From: Acetobacteraceae bacterium | GTDB lineage: Bacteria > Pseudomonadota > Alphaproteobacteria > Acetobacterales > Acetobacteraceae | Assembly (NCBI GenBank): GCA_947475245.1 | Contig: CANJLW010000003.1 | Coordinates: forward strand, 124,001 to 188,000 | DNA: 64,000 bases | Direction: 5' to 3' | Shown: piece after piece, positions 1 to 9,216 of the stretch | Layout: every line of letters begins with the position of its first letter | Position numbering within the stretch: the first letter of the stretch is position 1 | The notes under the pieces: model-generated | Databases searched by the model: none | What the model was told of the DNA's origin: nothing | Seen by the model: only the letters and a program-made list of their open reading frames with translations | Translations under genes and position numbers: made by a program

Positions 1-917
1 GACGGTTCGAACAAGCCTCGGGACGGGACCGGTTGGACGAGGCGGTCGCGATACTTCGCGGCCAATGCCGCGTGCAATCCTTCCAACCCGTGCATGGCGT
101 CGGAAAGCTCCAGCTGTTGGGTGTGTCGCGCCATGGCCGATAACAGCGCCTCTGGAACAAGCGCGTTGCCGCCTTGCGTGATCCACTCCCGCACCGCCGC
201 CCCCGCGACGCCGCCGCCGGCACCGTGCAGCGCGTTCAATGCGCGCACCGCTTCGACTTCAAGCGGCGTCATCGATCGGTTCGGCTGCGTGCCCAGAATG
301 TCTGCCACGCCTCCAAGCGCCGCCCCCACTTCCGGCAAAAACGTATGGACGAAATGCGCGGCGATATCTGAGTTCGAACCGATGACGGCATCGTAGGAAA
401 CCAGATGAATGGCATCCCGACCGAATGCCTGCCGCCATCGCGCCAGCACGCGGTCAAAGTCCACAAAACTCAACTGCGACGCCGACGCCAAGGCCGCCGA
501 AACGAATTGCGGCAGAGTTTCGGTCGCACCGTGCTTGACGCGCTCTTGCCATACCGACGGCAACAAGCCCGACCAGCGACGGCAGTAGTAAACGATGCTG
601 ACCGACTCCTCGCCGAACATCGCGCGCAGGGTCGCGACCGAGGATTCGGAAAGATAGCCCAAATCCTCGGCGGAAATGACGATCCGCTCCGCTCCATCCG
701 CCAATAGTTCGGCGATATCGCGGCGCGCGGCATCGATCCGTTCGGCGTTCAGCGCGTCGTACAGTCCACGATGCCCGGGCTGATCGACGCTGTCCGACCA
801 TTTCTCCGGGAATACGACTCCCCGCGAACGCAGCGCCGGCCGCAAGCGGGCCAGAACCTGTTGCAGATATGTGGTCCCGGTCTTGTGGGCACCGATATGG
901 ATGAGAACCCGCGACAC
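1..917 (-). CDS. Sulfotransferase-like protein (3' end cut by window edge)
   Basis: Reading leftwards from a GTG at 917, the frame stays open for 305 codons to the window edge, so the C-terminus is missing. The N-terminus carries HIGAHKTGTTYLQQ (about residues 7-20), the loop that binds the 5'-phosphosulfate of PAPS in sulfotransferases and related P-loop proteins. Further on are FPEKW and an ISAEDL segment, as in bacterial sulfotransferase-fold proteins of the glycan or lipid type. A GGAGG lies 9 bases before the GTG, which supports this start. It sits 14 bases after the stop of the rhodanese-ChrB gene and is probably cotranscribed with it. The acceptor substrate cannot be inferred. The fold is fairly secure; true sulfotransferase activity is inference. 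Confidence 0.75.
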   Translation of the reverse strand, partial: MSRVLIHIGAHKTGTTYLQQVLARLRPALRSRGVVFPEKWSDSVDQPGHRGLYDALNAERIDAARRDIAELLADGAERIVISAEDLGYLSESSVATLRAMFGEESVSIVYYCRRWSGLLPSVWQERVKHGATETLPQFVSAALASASQLSFVDFDRVLARWRQAFGRDAIHLVSYDAVIGSNSDIAAHFVHTFLPEVGAALGGVADILGTQPNRSMTPLEVEAVRALNALHGAGGGVAGAAVREWITQGGNALVPEALLSAMARHTQQLELSDAMHGLEGLHAALAAKYRDRLVQPVPSRGLFEP

Positions 918-931
918 GCTACGCCGCCTCC

Positions 932-1750
932 CTAGGAGGCGACGCCGGGCGTCGGCCAGTTATGCGCTTCGGTCACCGCATCCCGGCTCCATCGATAGAA
1001 CGCATCGTACAAACCCAAGGCGGCCTCCAACTGCGCAAGATCGTCACGATACATGCGTGACAATCCCAGGGAAGCCGCCAGCAGTCCGGCTGACTGCGGC
1101 GCAAGGTCAAGCCGAGCGGTGTCGGCGCAGCGAATAATGGTGGCGAGACGATCGAGGGGGTCGGAACGCAGGCCGAACGCATCGAGCATGACGTCAAAGG
1201 TGCAGCTATCGTCGCGATGACTCCAGAAAACACCTTCTATGTCGAACGGCGTGGCATTGAAGCGATCCGCGACCGACAGCACCTCCGACGGCGCGACGAA
1301 CAGGAAGCGCGCGGCGGGATCGATGAAACGTTTGATCAACCAGGGACAAGCGATTCGATCGATCTTGGGGCGCAGACGCGTGACCCATACGGTGCCGCCG
1401 CTCGCATCGCGCGGGGGCATGTGATCGGGCTTCACCAACAGTCCACCGGCGGCGGACCACGCGGCAAACCCGCCATCGAGTGTTTCGGCCGCGACACCGG
1501 CGCTGCGCAGCCAGGCCGCGACGCCCTGACTCAGCTTCAGGCCATTCTGACACACGACCACGACGGGGCGACCGACGTATTGCGCCGCCCAGACGTCAAC
1601 CGCGCGATAGTCGCGGCGGACCGAAGCCGGCAACATGCGGGGATCGAGGGCGTGATCCTCATCGATGCGGACATCGATAATGGCGGGTTGATCGGGGAGG
1701 CCGTTCAACCGCGTGAGTTGTTGAACGGATATGGCGTCCGGGTTTGGCAT
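932..1750 (-). CDS. Rhodanese domain fused to ChrB-type C-terminal domain
   Basis: This 272-residue cytoplasmic protein has two parts. Residues 1-110 form a rhodanese domain whose active-site loop is VVVCQNGLKLS, with Cys67 as the likely persulfide-carrying residue. Residues about 120-265 match the ChrB C-terminal domain of chromate resistance proteins, with WVTRLRPKIDRIACPWLI, FIDPAARFLFV and FDIEGVFWSHRDD. ChrB proteins sense or respond to chromate, and the domain also occurs without any chromate transporter. No chrA lies nearby, so a chromate role is uncertain and sulfur transfer or a general oxidoanion response is equally possible. It is transcribed divergently from the AraC regulator at 1957 and leads into the sulfotransferase-like gene. 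Confidence 0.8.
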   Translation of the reverse strand: MPNPDAISVQQLTRLNGLPDQPAIIDVRIDEDHALDPRMLPASVRRDYRAVDVWAAQYVGRPVVVVCQNGLKLSQGVAAWLRSAGVAAETLDGGFAAWSAAGGLLVKPDHMPPRDASGGTVWVTRLRPKIDRIACPWLIKRFIDPAARFLFVAPSEVLSVADRFNATPFDIEGVFWSHRDDSCTFDVMLDAFGLRSDPLDRLATIIRCADTARLDLAPQSAGLLAASLGLSRMYRDDLAQLEAALGLYDAFYRWSRDAVTEAHNWPTPGVAS

Positions 1751-1956
1751 ATCGTTGCGTCCTATCCCAAAGGGTATTTCGGACGCGATGCTTTGGCCGA
1801 AGCCTCACGGGGCGATCGCGAATGGCCCCTTACCGATATACTTCGAGCAGTGCGCAATCAGTGTCAAGTTCCGCGTGAATTTCCGTCGCGACGACGGTAG
1901 ACCTGTGACGACGCATCGGCTAAGTTTGCAGTGTTTGCAAGGCACGGATCGAATAC

Positions 1957-2943
1957 ATGGGTGTAGACTCCCTACCAACGGAAAGCCTTGAACCGCGGAA
2001 AATCTTCATCACTGAATTCACCTCGCCGGAGCAGTACGCCGTCGCGAACGGGCTGTTGACCCCCGGCCTGAACGGCCCGGTCCAATCCGGCTTTTTCGCG
2101 CGTGTGGTTCGGCTTGATCTTCCGTTGCTCCGCATCAAGACCGGCGAGGCATCCAATCCGGTTTCCATGGTCGGCGGCATTCCGGAAACGCACGCCTTCA
2201 CGTTTTCGACCCGTTCGTCCGCCCCGCGTGTTCTGTCCGGGCGGGAAATCACCGAGGACATACTCTTTCACCCCCGCCCCAACGATCTGTTGCATGGATC
2301 GTCGCCATCGGGCCGACCGTGGCCCTGGGCGACGGTCACCATCGACTATGAAACAATGGCGCGCGATGGCGCGGGTCTGGCCGGCAAACTGATATCGCCG
2401 CCGCGCAACGACATCGCCATGGTCCGCGCCGATCCCGCCGCTCGACTTCGGCTGATCGACCTGATCCGCGACGCAACGCGGGTTGCCGAAAACCGGCCGG
2501 AGATCATTCACGCACCGAATGCCGCCCGCGCGATTTCAGGCTCGATTATGGAGGCGTTGGTCAATTGCCTGATGCAGGGAGCGTTCGAATACGATCGCGC
2601 CGCGGTGCGTCGGCACCGGCACATCATGCGACGCCTTGAAGACTTGCTGAGCGCTCGGCCGCAGCAAGTGCTGACCTTACCCGAGATTTGCGCCTCGGTT
2701 GGCGTCGCACAACGTTCGCTCCAACTGATTTGCCGCGAATTTACCGGCCTCGGCGTGACGCAGTATGCGCGTGCGATGCGGATGAGGGATGTGCGTCGTG
2801 TGCTTGCGACCGCCATCCCCGGGGAAACGACGGTCGCGGCGGTTGCGATGCAGTACGGCTTCTGGGAACTGGGACGCTTCGCGCTCGCCTACAAAACGCT
2901 GTTCGGCGAAGCTCCTTCGGCGACGTTGCGTCGCCTGCCCTGA
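1957..2943 (+). CDS. AraC-family transcriptional regulator
   Basis: This 328-residue protein has a C-terminal AraC double helix-turn-helix. The first helix pair is LPEICASVGVAQRSLQLICRE (about residues 234-254). The second lies in the last 45 residues, with VAAVAMQYGFWELGRFALAYK and LFGEAPS, which closely follows the AraC consensus. The N-terminal 200 residues resemble the effector-binding part of EutR/ethanolamine-type AraC regulators and contain no obvious enzyme motif. It is divergent from the rhodanese-ChrB gene across a 206-bp gap that should hold both promoters, so it may control that unit; this is inference. Its TGA stop is the first three bases of a perfect inverted repeat (2941-2970). 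Confidence 0.85.
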   Translation: MGVDSLPTESLEPRKIFITEFTSPEQYAVANGLLTPGLNGPVQSGFFARVVRLDLPLLRIKTGEASNPVSMVGGIPETHAFTFSTRSSAPRVLSGREITEDILFHPRPNDLLHGSSPSGRPWPWATVTIDYETMARDGAGLAGKLISPPRNDIAMVRADPAARLRLIDLIRDATRVAENRPEIIHAPNAARAISGSIMEALVNCLMQGAFEYDRAAVRRHRHIMRRLEDLLSARPQQVLTLPEICASVGVAQRSLQLICREFTGLGVTQYARAMRMRDVRRVLATAIPGETTVAAVAMQYGFWELGRFALAYKTLFGEAPSATLRRLP

Positions 2944-2970
2944 TCCCGCGAACGCAGGTGCGCGGGATCA
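2941..2970. terminator. Hairpin between convergent genes
   Basis: TGATCCCGCG and CGCGGGATCA form a perfect 10-bp inverted repeat around a 10-nt loop. It lies between the ends of the AraC regulator and the convergent PEP-CTERM gene, and the regulator's stop codon is inside the left arm. No clear T-run follows, so it is a plausible bidirectional terminator rather than a textbook one. Confidence 0.6.
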
Positions 2971-2982
2971 GGAGGGTCCGGA

Positions 2983-3675
2983 TCAGACGACCTTGCGGCC
3001 GCGACGGGCGCGAACCAGCCCCAAACCGGCCAAACCCGTGGACAGCAGGGTCAACGAAATTGGCTCCGGCACCGCGGAAGCACTGTAGAGACTGCCTTCA
3101 CCCGTAAACGTATAGGTCAGCGTCTGGGTCGTGGTCACGGTCCCAACAATCGCCGCGACAAAGAAGTTGCGACTCCATGCGACGCCAGGGTTGCTGGCCG
3201 ACGGGGCCTCTGTAAAGACGAGTGGATCGGTTCCAGTGAAGAGCGTGGTCAGGCCGTCGATCGGACTCTGGATCAGATCGCGTGTCGCGGACGCGCTGAG
3301 CGACCACGATCCCACTCCGGCGTTACCAGCGTTTGCAGCCCCGGCGAAACTGGTTCCGTTCAATCGAACGATACCATCCAACCCCAGATTTGCACCGCCG
3401 GTGCCGGTCGCCACCGCGCTGAAGGAATTCGTAACGGCGAAAACCGCGGACGTCAGTCCGGTGCCCACGAAAGGCTGAAATGTCGTGGTAAAAAAGGAAT
3501 TCGGCAGCCATGTGACCGCTACGCCGTTGGACAATCCGGACAGGCTTACCGAGTAGGTATCGGTTCGTGTCTGCACGATCGTCGTCGCCGCCGCGTCGCG
3601 GGCAAATCCCATGACCAGCGACAGCGCCACCGCGCCCGCCGCGACTGCCTGCATCAACCGAACGATTGGCCGCAT
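2983..3675 (-). CDS. PEP-CTERM sorting-signal exported protein
   Basis: A 230-residue exported protein. The start is the ATG at 3675, preceded by AGGAGA at 5-nt spacing; a longer frame exists upstream but lacks this site. Residues 1-33 form a signal peptide (MRPIVRL, then a hydrophobic stretch ending DAAA-TT). The C-terminus is a classic PEP-CTERM tail: VPEP, a hydrophobic helix with LLSTGLAGLGLV, then RARRGRK. Exosortase/archaeosortase systems recognise such tails and release the protein to the envelope or exopolysaccharide matrix. The middle is rich in Thr, Ser, Gly and Ala with no recognised domain. No exosortase gene is in this window. A TTGACA box on this strand at 3828-3823 could belong to its promoter, but no good -10 was found. 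Confidence 0.85.
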   Translation of the reverse strand: MRPIVRLMQAVAAGAVALSLVMGFARDAAATTIVQTRTDTYSVSLSGLSNGVAVTWLPNSFFTTTFQPFVGTGLTSAVFAVTNSFSAVATGTGGANLGLDGIVRLNGTSFAGAANAGNAGVGSWSLSASATRDLIQSPIDGLTTLFTGTDPLVFTEAPSASNPGVAWSRNFFVAAIVGTVTTTQTLTYTFTGEGSLYSASAVPEPISLTLLSTGLAGLGLVRARRGRKVV

Positions 3676-3913
3676 GATACTCTCCTGCTTCGTTGGCACC
3701 GGGCGTCCGCACATGTCGGATCAGCACAGCGATCATGTCTGCGGGGTGCCATGGCTGGTGAAGAAGCGTCTATGCGATCCGCGCAAAAATCACCGGATTC
3801 GAAAAATTTCGACATAACGCCGTGTCAAACGCTATCGTTGACGGCGCATCGACGCTGGACCGCCGGCCGCAGCCATGGCAAAGCCCGGCATCGTCAAAAA
3901 CCGGGAGGGTATC

Positions 3914-4684
3914 GTGGCCGAGTCATCGCTTAAGATCACCGTCGAGAATTATGTCGCAACGGTTGTCATGGATCGCCCGCCGGTGAACGCCCAGAACACG
4001 CCGTTCCGGGAGGAAATGATCCGCGCCTTCGACTCCTTCACCGACCGGCCCGACGTACGCGCCGTGATCCTGACGGGCATCGGCAAGATGTTCTCCGCCG
4101 GCGCGGATATGAAAACCCGGCCCACCAGCGGCGAACCGGGAGAATACTGGGGTTTCAACCGCTATGGCCGAGAGCTGTTCAACTCCATCCACGAATGCTC
4201 CAAGCCCGTCATCGCGGCCGTCAACGGTCCCGCCCTTGGTGCCGGGTTCGGCTTGGTCGCGGCGTGCGACATCATCCTGGCATCGGAGAATGCCGTGTTC
4301 GGCATGCCGGAGATCGATATCGGGCTGATGGGCGGCGCCGCCATGCTGCAACAGTTCTTTGGCCGGTCGCGCGCGCGCCGGATGTTCTACACCGGCTGGC
4401 GCGTGCCGGCGGCGGAGCTTTACCGCACCGGCGTCATTGAATGCTGCGTGCCGCTGGAGCAGTTGATGCCCGAAGCCATGAAGATGGCCACCGAGATCGC
4501 GTCGAAAAGCCCGCTCGCAATGGGCTACGCCAAGCTGTCGATGAACACGACAATGCACATGCCGCCCCGCGACGGCTATCGGTTCGAACAGGGGATGACG
4601 GTCGCGCTGTCAAAGTCCGAGGACGCGAAAGAGGCGCGCGACGCCTTCTTTGAAAAGCGCCCGCCCGTCTGGAAGGGGCGCTGA
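3914..4684 (+). CDS. Enoyl-CoA hydratase/isomerase family protein
   Basis: A crotonase-fold protein of 256 residues from a GTG at 3914, which has GGGAGGG just upstream; an in-frame ATG at 3875 has no such site. Oxyanion-hole segments are visible as MFSAGADMKT and NGPALGAGFG, followed by the FGMPEIDIGLMGG region where crotonases carry catalytic acids. The C-terminal helices include an FEKRPPVWKG tail common in enoyl-CoA hydratases. Members hydrate or isomerise enoyl-CoA thioesters in beta-oxidation-like pathways; the exact substrate is not predictable. The next gene, a solute-binding protein, starts 4 bases after its stop, suggesting import and degradation of one compound. Confidence 0.85.
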   Translation: MAESSLKITVENYVATVVMDRPPVNAQNTPFREEMIRAFDSFTDRPDVRAVILTGIGKMFSAGADMKTRPTSGEPGEYWGFNRYGRELFNSIHECSKPVIAAVNGPALGAGFGLVAACDIILASENAVFGMPEIDIGLMGGAAMLQQFFGRSRARRMFYTGWRVPAAELYRTGVIECCVPLEQLMPEAMKMATEIASKSPLAMGYAKLSMNTTMHMPPRDGYRFEQGMTVALSKSEDAKEARDAFFEKRPPVWKGR

Positions 4685-4688
4685 CCCA

Positions 4689-6242
4689 ATGCGCCGCCTT
4701 CTGCTGGCGCTGACCGCGCTGCTGCCGCTGCCGACCTTCGCCGCGGACATCAAGATGGCGGTGCGCACGGATGCCAGTTCGATCGACCCGCACTACCACG
4801 TGTATTCGCCGAACACCGGGGTATACCGGCACATCTTCGATACGCTGGTGATCTTCGACGCTCGCGGCGGTCTGAAGCCCGGGCTGGCACTCTCCTGGAA
4901 GCCGGTCGGTGAGGACGCGTGGGAGTTCAAGCTTCGCCCCGGCGTCGTGTTCCACGACGGAGGCAAGTTCACGGCGGAGGACGTCGCGTTCTCCATCGCC
5001 CGCGCACCCAATGTGCCGAACAGCCCTTCGTCATACTCCCAGTACACCAAATCGATCGCCGGCACGGAGGTCGTTGACGATCACACGATCCTGATCCGCA
5101 CCAAGGGACCGGCACCGATTCTGCCCGTCGATCTGGGATCGATCGCCATTGTTTCCAAAAAGGCGGTCGCCGGGAAAGCGACGTCCGATTTCAACAGCGG
5201 CGTCGCCGCCATCGGCACAGGCCCATACCGCTTTGTCGAATGGGTGGCCGCGAACCAACTCACCCTGGCGCGCAACCCCGATTACTGGGGCGGGGCGGAA
5301 CCGTGGGAACGCGTCGTCCGTCGCCCGATCGCCAATGACGGCGCGCGGGTTGCATCGATGTTGTCCGGCGACGTCGACATGATCGAAGGTGTTCCGGGTG
5401 TCGATCGCGCTCGCCTGGCGGCGACGTCGCACCTGACGCTGCACGAGTGCAATTCAAGCCGCATCGTCTACCTGCACATGGACTCCGCCCGCGACGTATC
5501 CCCCGGCATCAGCGACGCGAACGGCAACAAAATCGAACGTAACCCGCTCCGCGATGTCCGGGTACGACGCGCGATCAGCGCGGCCATCAACCGACAGGCC
5601 TTGACCGAACGACTGCTCAGCGGTCAGGCGCGCCCGACCGGACAATACACACCGCCGGACATGCCTGGCTCCAGCCCGAAGCTGCCCGTTCTTCCCTACG
5701 ATCCCGTCGGTGCCCAGGCATTGATGAAGGAAGCCGGCTGGGGCGACGGTTTCAGCGTTGTGCTGGCGGGATCGAACGACCGCTATCCGTCCGATGCGCA
5801 GGTAACCCAGGCAGTCGGCCAGATGTTGGCGCGTATCGGCGTCAAGACAGAGGTCCAGACAATGCCGGCCGCGATCCTGTTCACGCGCGGCAGCAAGCTC
5901 GACTTCAGCATGATCCTGTCGGGATGGGTCGGGACCGGCGATGCCTCGTCGCCGTTGACAGCCCTGATGGCGACGTTCGACCCAAAAACCGGCATGGGCC
6001 CATCGAACCGCGGCCGTTGGTCGAACGGGGCATTCGATGACACCCTGGCCGCGGCCCTGCGCACCATGGATACGACGAAGCGTAATGAGCTGTATGGCCG
6101 CGCGGCCGAGATTGCGGTGGACGATATGGGTGTCGTCCCCGTCTACTTCACGATCAACACATGGGCGACCAAAAAGGGGTTGGTCTACGACGCCCGCGCG
6201 GACGAAACCTCCCTCGCCATGGGGCTGCGTCCGGCAAAGTGA
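4689..6242 (+). CDS. ABC transporter substrate-binding protein, family 5 (orphan)
   Basis: A 517-residue periplasmic receptor of the peptide/nickel/opine family (SBP family 5). The ATG at 4689 opens a signal peptide (MRRLLLALTALLPLPTFAAD). Typical family features follow: SSIDPH, LKPGLALSW, WEFKLRPGVVFHDGGKFTAEDV, GTGPYRF, NPDYWGG and VRRAISAAINR. No permease or ATPase accompanies it here, so it is an orphan receptor or works with a transporter encoded elsewhere. It follows the enoyl-CoA hydratase by 4 bases, and its TGA overlaps the GTG of the next gene. Its sequence differs clearly from the three related receptors at 34.4, 40.6 and 42.2 kb, which lack SSIDPH and carry MTAGDIP instead. Confidence 0.9.
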   Translation: MRRLLLALTALLPLPTFAADIKMAVRTDASSIDPHYHVYSPNTGVYRHIFDTLVIFDARGGLKPGLALSWKPVGEDAWEFKLRPGVVFHDGGKFTAEDVAFSIARAPNVPNSPSSYSQYTKSIAGTEVVDDHTILIRTKGPAPILPVDLGSIAIVSKKAVAGKATSDFNSGVAAIGTGPYRFVEWVAANQLTLARNPDYWGGAEPWERVVRRPIANDGARVASMLSGDVDMIEGVPGVDRARLAATSHLTLHECNSSRIVYLHMDSARDVSPGISDANGNKIERNPLRDVRVRRAISAAINRQALTERLLSGQARPTGQYTPPDMPGSSPKLPVLPYDPVGAQALMKEAGWGDGFSVVLAGSNDRYPSDAQVTQAVGQMLARIGVKTEVQTMPAAILFTRGSKLDFSMILSGWVGTGDASSPLTALMATFDPKTGMGPSNRGRWSNGAFDDTLAAALRTMDTTKRNELYGRAAEIAVDDMGVVPVYFTINTWATKKGLVYDARADETSLAMGLRPAK

Positions 6243-7822
6243 TCGGCGCGGAAACATCGACCGAAATCCTACCCACCCTTACCGACGCGCGCGTCCAATA
6301 CGAACAGGGATGCCTGGACGCCGCGCTGGCTGCCTGCCGATCCCACCTGACCCGCGCACCGCGCGATATCGACGCGCTGCACCTGCTCGGCCTGATCCGC
6401 CTGCGACAGGGCCGGTCGGCGGAAGCAGTCGCGCTGCTGGCGGAAGTCGCCGAACATACCGACAATGCGGCTTTGCTGAACGATCTGGCCGGGGCCTGCA
6501 AAGCCGCCGGACTGACCGCGGAAGCGCTCGATCATTTGATGGCGCTAACCCGCTCGGCCCCGGATTACATGCCGGGGTTCTACAATCTGGGGACGCTGCT
6601 ACTGGACCTGGATCGCGACCGAGAGGCCTTGGCCGCCCTGCGCGAAGCAGTCCGTCTCGCTCCGGATTTCCCGGACGCCGCCCACGCAATGGCGCGCGCG
6701 CTGCTGCGGGCCGGCAATGCAGCCTATGTCGATTTTGACGCGTCCAATGCGGAAGCCCTGTATCGGGAGGCATTGTCATACGATCCGCTTCTCGTCGCCG
6801 CGTTGGGCAATCTCGGCAACGCGCTGACCCTGCAACTTCGGATGGACGAAGCGCTGGCCAGCTATGCCCACGCGCTGCAACTGGAACCGGACCATCCGGA
6901 AATCGGGTTCGCCTATGCGCTCGCGCTCCTGCTGAACGGCGATCTGACCCCGGGTTGGCGGCACTACGAGGCTCGGCTGCGCGTCGGGCCGATGCGCTGG
7001 AACTATGATCGAAGACACGACCTGCCGCACTGGGAACCGGGAATACCCCTTACCGGCAAGCGGGTGTTGCTGATGTCAGAGCAAGGCATGGGCGATATCG
7101 TCCATTACGCCCGCTATTTCGAGCTTTTGTCGGCCTCGGGCGTTTCAGTCGTCCCGGAACTTCCCAACAGCCTGCGTCCGCTGTTCGCAATGCCCACGAT
7201 CGGCCTGGACGATCCAACGCCCGCCGACTGCGACCTCGCGATGCCGTTGCTCAGCGCGCCGCTGGTGTTGGGAACGACGCTGGAGACCATTCCGGCGAGA
7301 ATTCCGTATATTCACATACCGGAAGACCGCCTGACGCGATGGCGCTCCTGGGTCGGGGAACGAGCGAGCGGCCAGAGGATCGGGGTCGTGTGTTGCGGCG
7401 ATGCGCGCCATCCGCATGACCGGCTACGCTCCATTCCCTTGGTTCGGCTGGCACCGTTGCTGTCGATGCCGGATCGCGAGTTCGTTCTGGTGCAAAATGA
7501 CCTGCGAGACGGGGACAAGGACGTCCGGCAGTCGATGCCCCACCTGCGTTACCCGGGGACGGCGTTGGAAGATTTCGCCGATACCGCCGCATTGATGGCG
7601 CAGTGCGACCTGATTATCACGGTCGATACCTCCTCCGCGCACATCGCCGGGGCGCTTGGGCTTCCGGTCTGGCTGATGCTGCCATACAGTCCCGATTACC
7701 GCTGGCTGTTGGGACGCTCCGACAGCCCGTGGTATCCGACGATGCGACTGTATCGCCAACCCAGCCTCGGCGACTGGGACGCGGTGATCGAAACGGTGAT
7801 GCGGGACCTATCCCGCGTATAG
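6239..7822 (+). CDS. TPR-repeat protein with glycosyltransferase-like C-terminal domain
   Basis: A 527-residue protein starting at a GTG that overlaps the preceding TGA (GTGA), indicating translational coupling. Residues 1-260 hold tetratricopeptide repeats, for example VQYEQGCLDAALAACR, FYNLGTLLLDLDRDREALAAL and LGNLGNALTLQLRMDEALASY. From about residue 265 (GWRHYEARLR) it continues as a GT-B-like domain with KRVLLMSEQGMGDIVHYARY and TVDTSSAHIAGALGLPVWLM. That arrangement is common in TPR proteins of the heptosyltransferase/O-GlcNAc-transferase-like group. It lacks a signal peptide and probably acts in the cytoplasm, perhaps on a protein or surface glycan. The acceptor is unknown, and the link to the upstream receptor gene may only be an operon arrangement. 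Confidence 0.75.
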   Translation: MIGAETSTEILPTLTDARVQYEQGCLDAALAACRSHLTRAPRDIDALHLLGLIRLRQGRSAEAVALLAEVAEHTDNAALLNDLAGACKAAGLTAEALDHLMALTRSAPDYMPGFYNLGTLLLDLDRDREALAALREAVRLAPDFPDAAHAMARALLRAGNAAYVDFDASNAEALYREALSYDPLLVAALGNLGNALTLQLRMDEALASYAHALQLEPDHPEIGFAYALALLLNGDLTPGWRHYEARLRVGPMRWNYDRRHDLPHWEPGIPLTGKRVLLMSEQGMGDIVHYARYFELLSASGVSVVPELPNSLRPLFAMPTIGLDDPTPADCDLAMPLLSAPLVLGTTLETIPARIPYIHIPEDRLTRWRSWVGERASGQRIGVVCCGDARHPHDRLRSIPLVRLAPLLSMPDREFVLVQNDLRDGDKDVRQSMPHLRYPGTALEDFADTAALMAQCDLIITVDTSSAHIAGALGLPVWLMLPYSPDYRWLLGRSDSPWYPTMRLYRQPSLGDWDAVIETVMRDLSRV

Positions 7823-7833
7823 GGGAACGTACG

Positions 7834-9171
7834 ATGCGACAGATGGTGATGGTGGGCTTCCTTCAGGCCCAGAACTGCACAACCCTCGCCAGCGCATGGC
7901 GGCATCCGGACGCGCGCCGCGATTTCACCTCCGCCGCCTATTACCAATACATCGGCCAGGTGCTGGAAGCCGGTAAGTTCCAGATGGCGTTTTTCGACGA
8001 TCGGCTGGCGATGCCCGATATCTACGGCGGCAACCCGGCCGAGGTCGTGGCGAACGGCGTGCGCGTGGTGAAGATCGATCCGGTCGCCACGATGATGGCC
8101 ATGGGCCTCGGCACCAAATACCTGGGCGTGGGCTCGACCGCCTCCACCACCTATTACGAACCGTTCGATGTGGCGCGCCGGTTCCAGACCGTGGATCACA
8201 TGATCGGCGGGCGAGCGGCCTGGAATGTCGTGACGTCGGTGAATGACGGCGAGGCCCATAACATGGGGCGTGACGTCCATATGGAGCATGACGCTCGCTA
8301 CGATCGCGCCGACGAGTTCATGGAGATCGTCCTGAACTGCTGGGAAAGCTGGGACGACGATGCACTGGTCGTGGACAAGAAATCCGGCCTGTTCGCCGAT
8401 CCGAATAAGGTCCGCCGTCAGGAATTCCAGGGCAAATACCTGAAGACATCGGGCACGTTCACCGTCCCGCGTTCTCCGCAGGGCCACCCGGTGGTGATCC
8501 AGGCCGGATCGAGCCCGCGGGGCAAGGTGTTTTCGGCGAAATGGGCCGAGACCGTCTTCGTCGGCTACCCCGACGTGGAAGACGGCAAGAAGCAATACAA
8601 GGAGTTCAAGGACGCGATCGCCGGTCACGGGCGCGATCCGGACTCCGTGACGGTCAACACCATTGCCTATCCGGTGGTCGCCGAGACGCGTTCGGAAGCC
8701 GAAGACAAGATGGCGCTGATCGATACGCTCTACAAAGAGGTCGACGGATTGTCGCTGCTGTCGGAAGCGTTGAATTTCGACTTCAAGACCAAAGGCATGG
8801 ATGAGGCGTTCAGCGCCGAGGAGCTTGACGGCATGTCCGGCATGCAGGCCATGCGGAACCGCGTCATGCAGCAGACCGGACGCAACCCGACCGTGCGCGA
8901 CTTCCTTGAAGTGACCCGCCGTGGTCGCCCTCGGGAGGCCATCGTGGGCAGCGCCAAGGACGTGGCGGATCGTTTGGAGCAATGGTTTGTCGAGCGCGCC
9001 TGCGATGGCTTCGTGGTTGCCGGCACGCACACGCCGGGCACGTTCGAGGATTTCGTGAAGTTCGTGGTGCCGGAACTGCAACGTCGGGGTCTGTACCAAA
9101 AGGACTATAAGGGCGCGACGCTGCGGGAGAATCTCGGACTGGGCATGCCGCAGAACGGTTGGTGGCGGTAG
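7834..9171 (+). CDS. LLM-class flavin-dependent monooxygenase (NtaA/SnaA/DszA family)
   Basis: A 445-residue enzyme from the ATG at 7834, preceded by AGGGGAA. It has the hallmarks of the two-component FMNH2-dependent monooxygenases such as nitrilotriacetate monooxygenase component A. These include FDDRLAMPD near residue 55, TKYLGVGSTASTTYYEPF, GRAAWNVVTS (flavin and substrate pocket) and VVIQAGSSPRGKVFSAKWAE. Such enzymes use reduced FMN from a separate flavin reductase to open C-N, C-S or similar bonds. No reductase is adjacent, so the partner must lie elsewhere. Given sarcosine oxidase just downstream, an N-alkylated or aminopolycarboxylate substrate yielding sarcosine or glycine would fit, but that is inference. 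Confidence 0.88.
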   Translation: MRQMVMVGFLQAQNCTTLASAWRHPDARRDFTSAAYYQYIGQVLEAGKFQMAFFDDRLAMPDIYGGNPAEVVANGVRVVKIDPVATMMAMGLGTKYLGVGSTASTTYYEPFDVARRFQTVDHMIGGRAAWNVVTSVNDGEAHNMGRDVHMEHDARYDRADEFMEIVLNCWESWDDDALVVDKKSGLFADPNKVRRQEFQGKYLKTSGTFTVPRSPQGHPVVIQAGSSPRGKVFSAKWAETVFVGYPDVEDGKKQYKEFKDAIAGHGRDPDSVTVNTIAYPVVAETRSEAEDKMALIDTLYKEVDGLSLLSEALNFDFKTKGMDEAFSAEELDGMSGMQAMRNRVMQQTGRNPTVRDFLEVTRRGRPREAIVGSAKDVADRLEQWFVERACDGFVVAGTHTPGTFEDFVKFVVPELQRRGLYQKDYKGATLRENLGLGMPQNGWWR

Positions 9172-9216
9172 CCTGCCGACGGCTCTCTTGTCTGGTTGCC
9201 CGTCGATACGGATGAG

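Noticed and set aside
3875-3913. Upstream ATG start for the enoyl-CoA hydratase
   Set aside because: No ribosome binding site precedes it, whereas the GTG at 3914 has GGGAGGG and gives the normal length.
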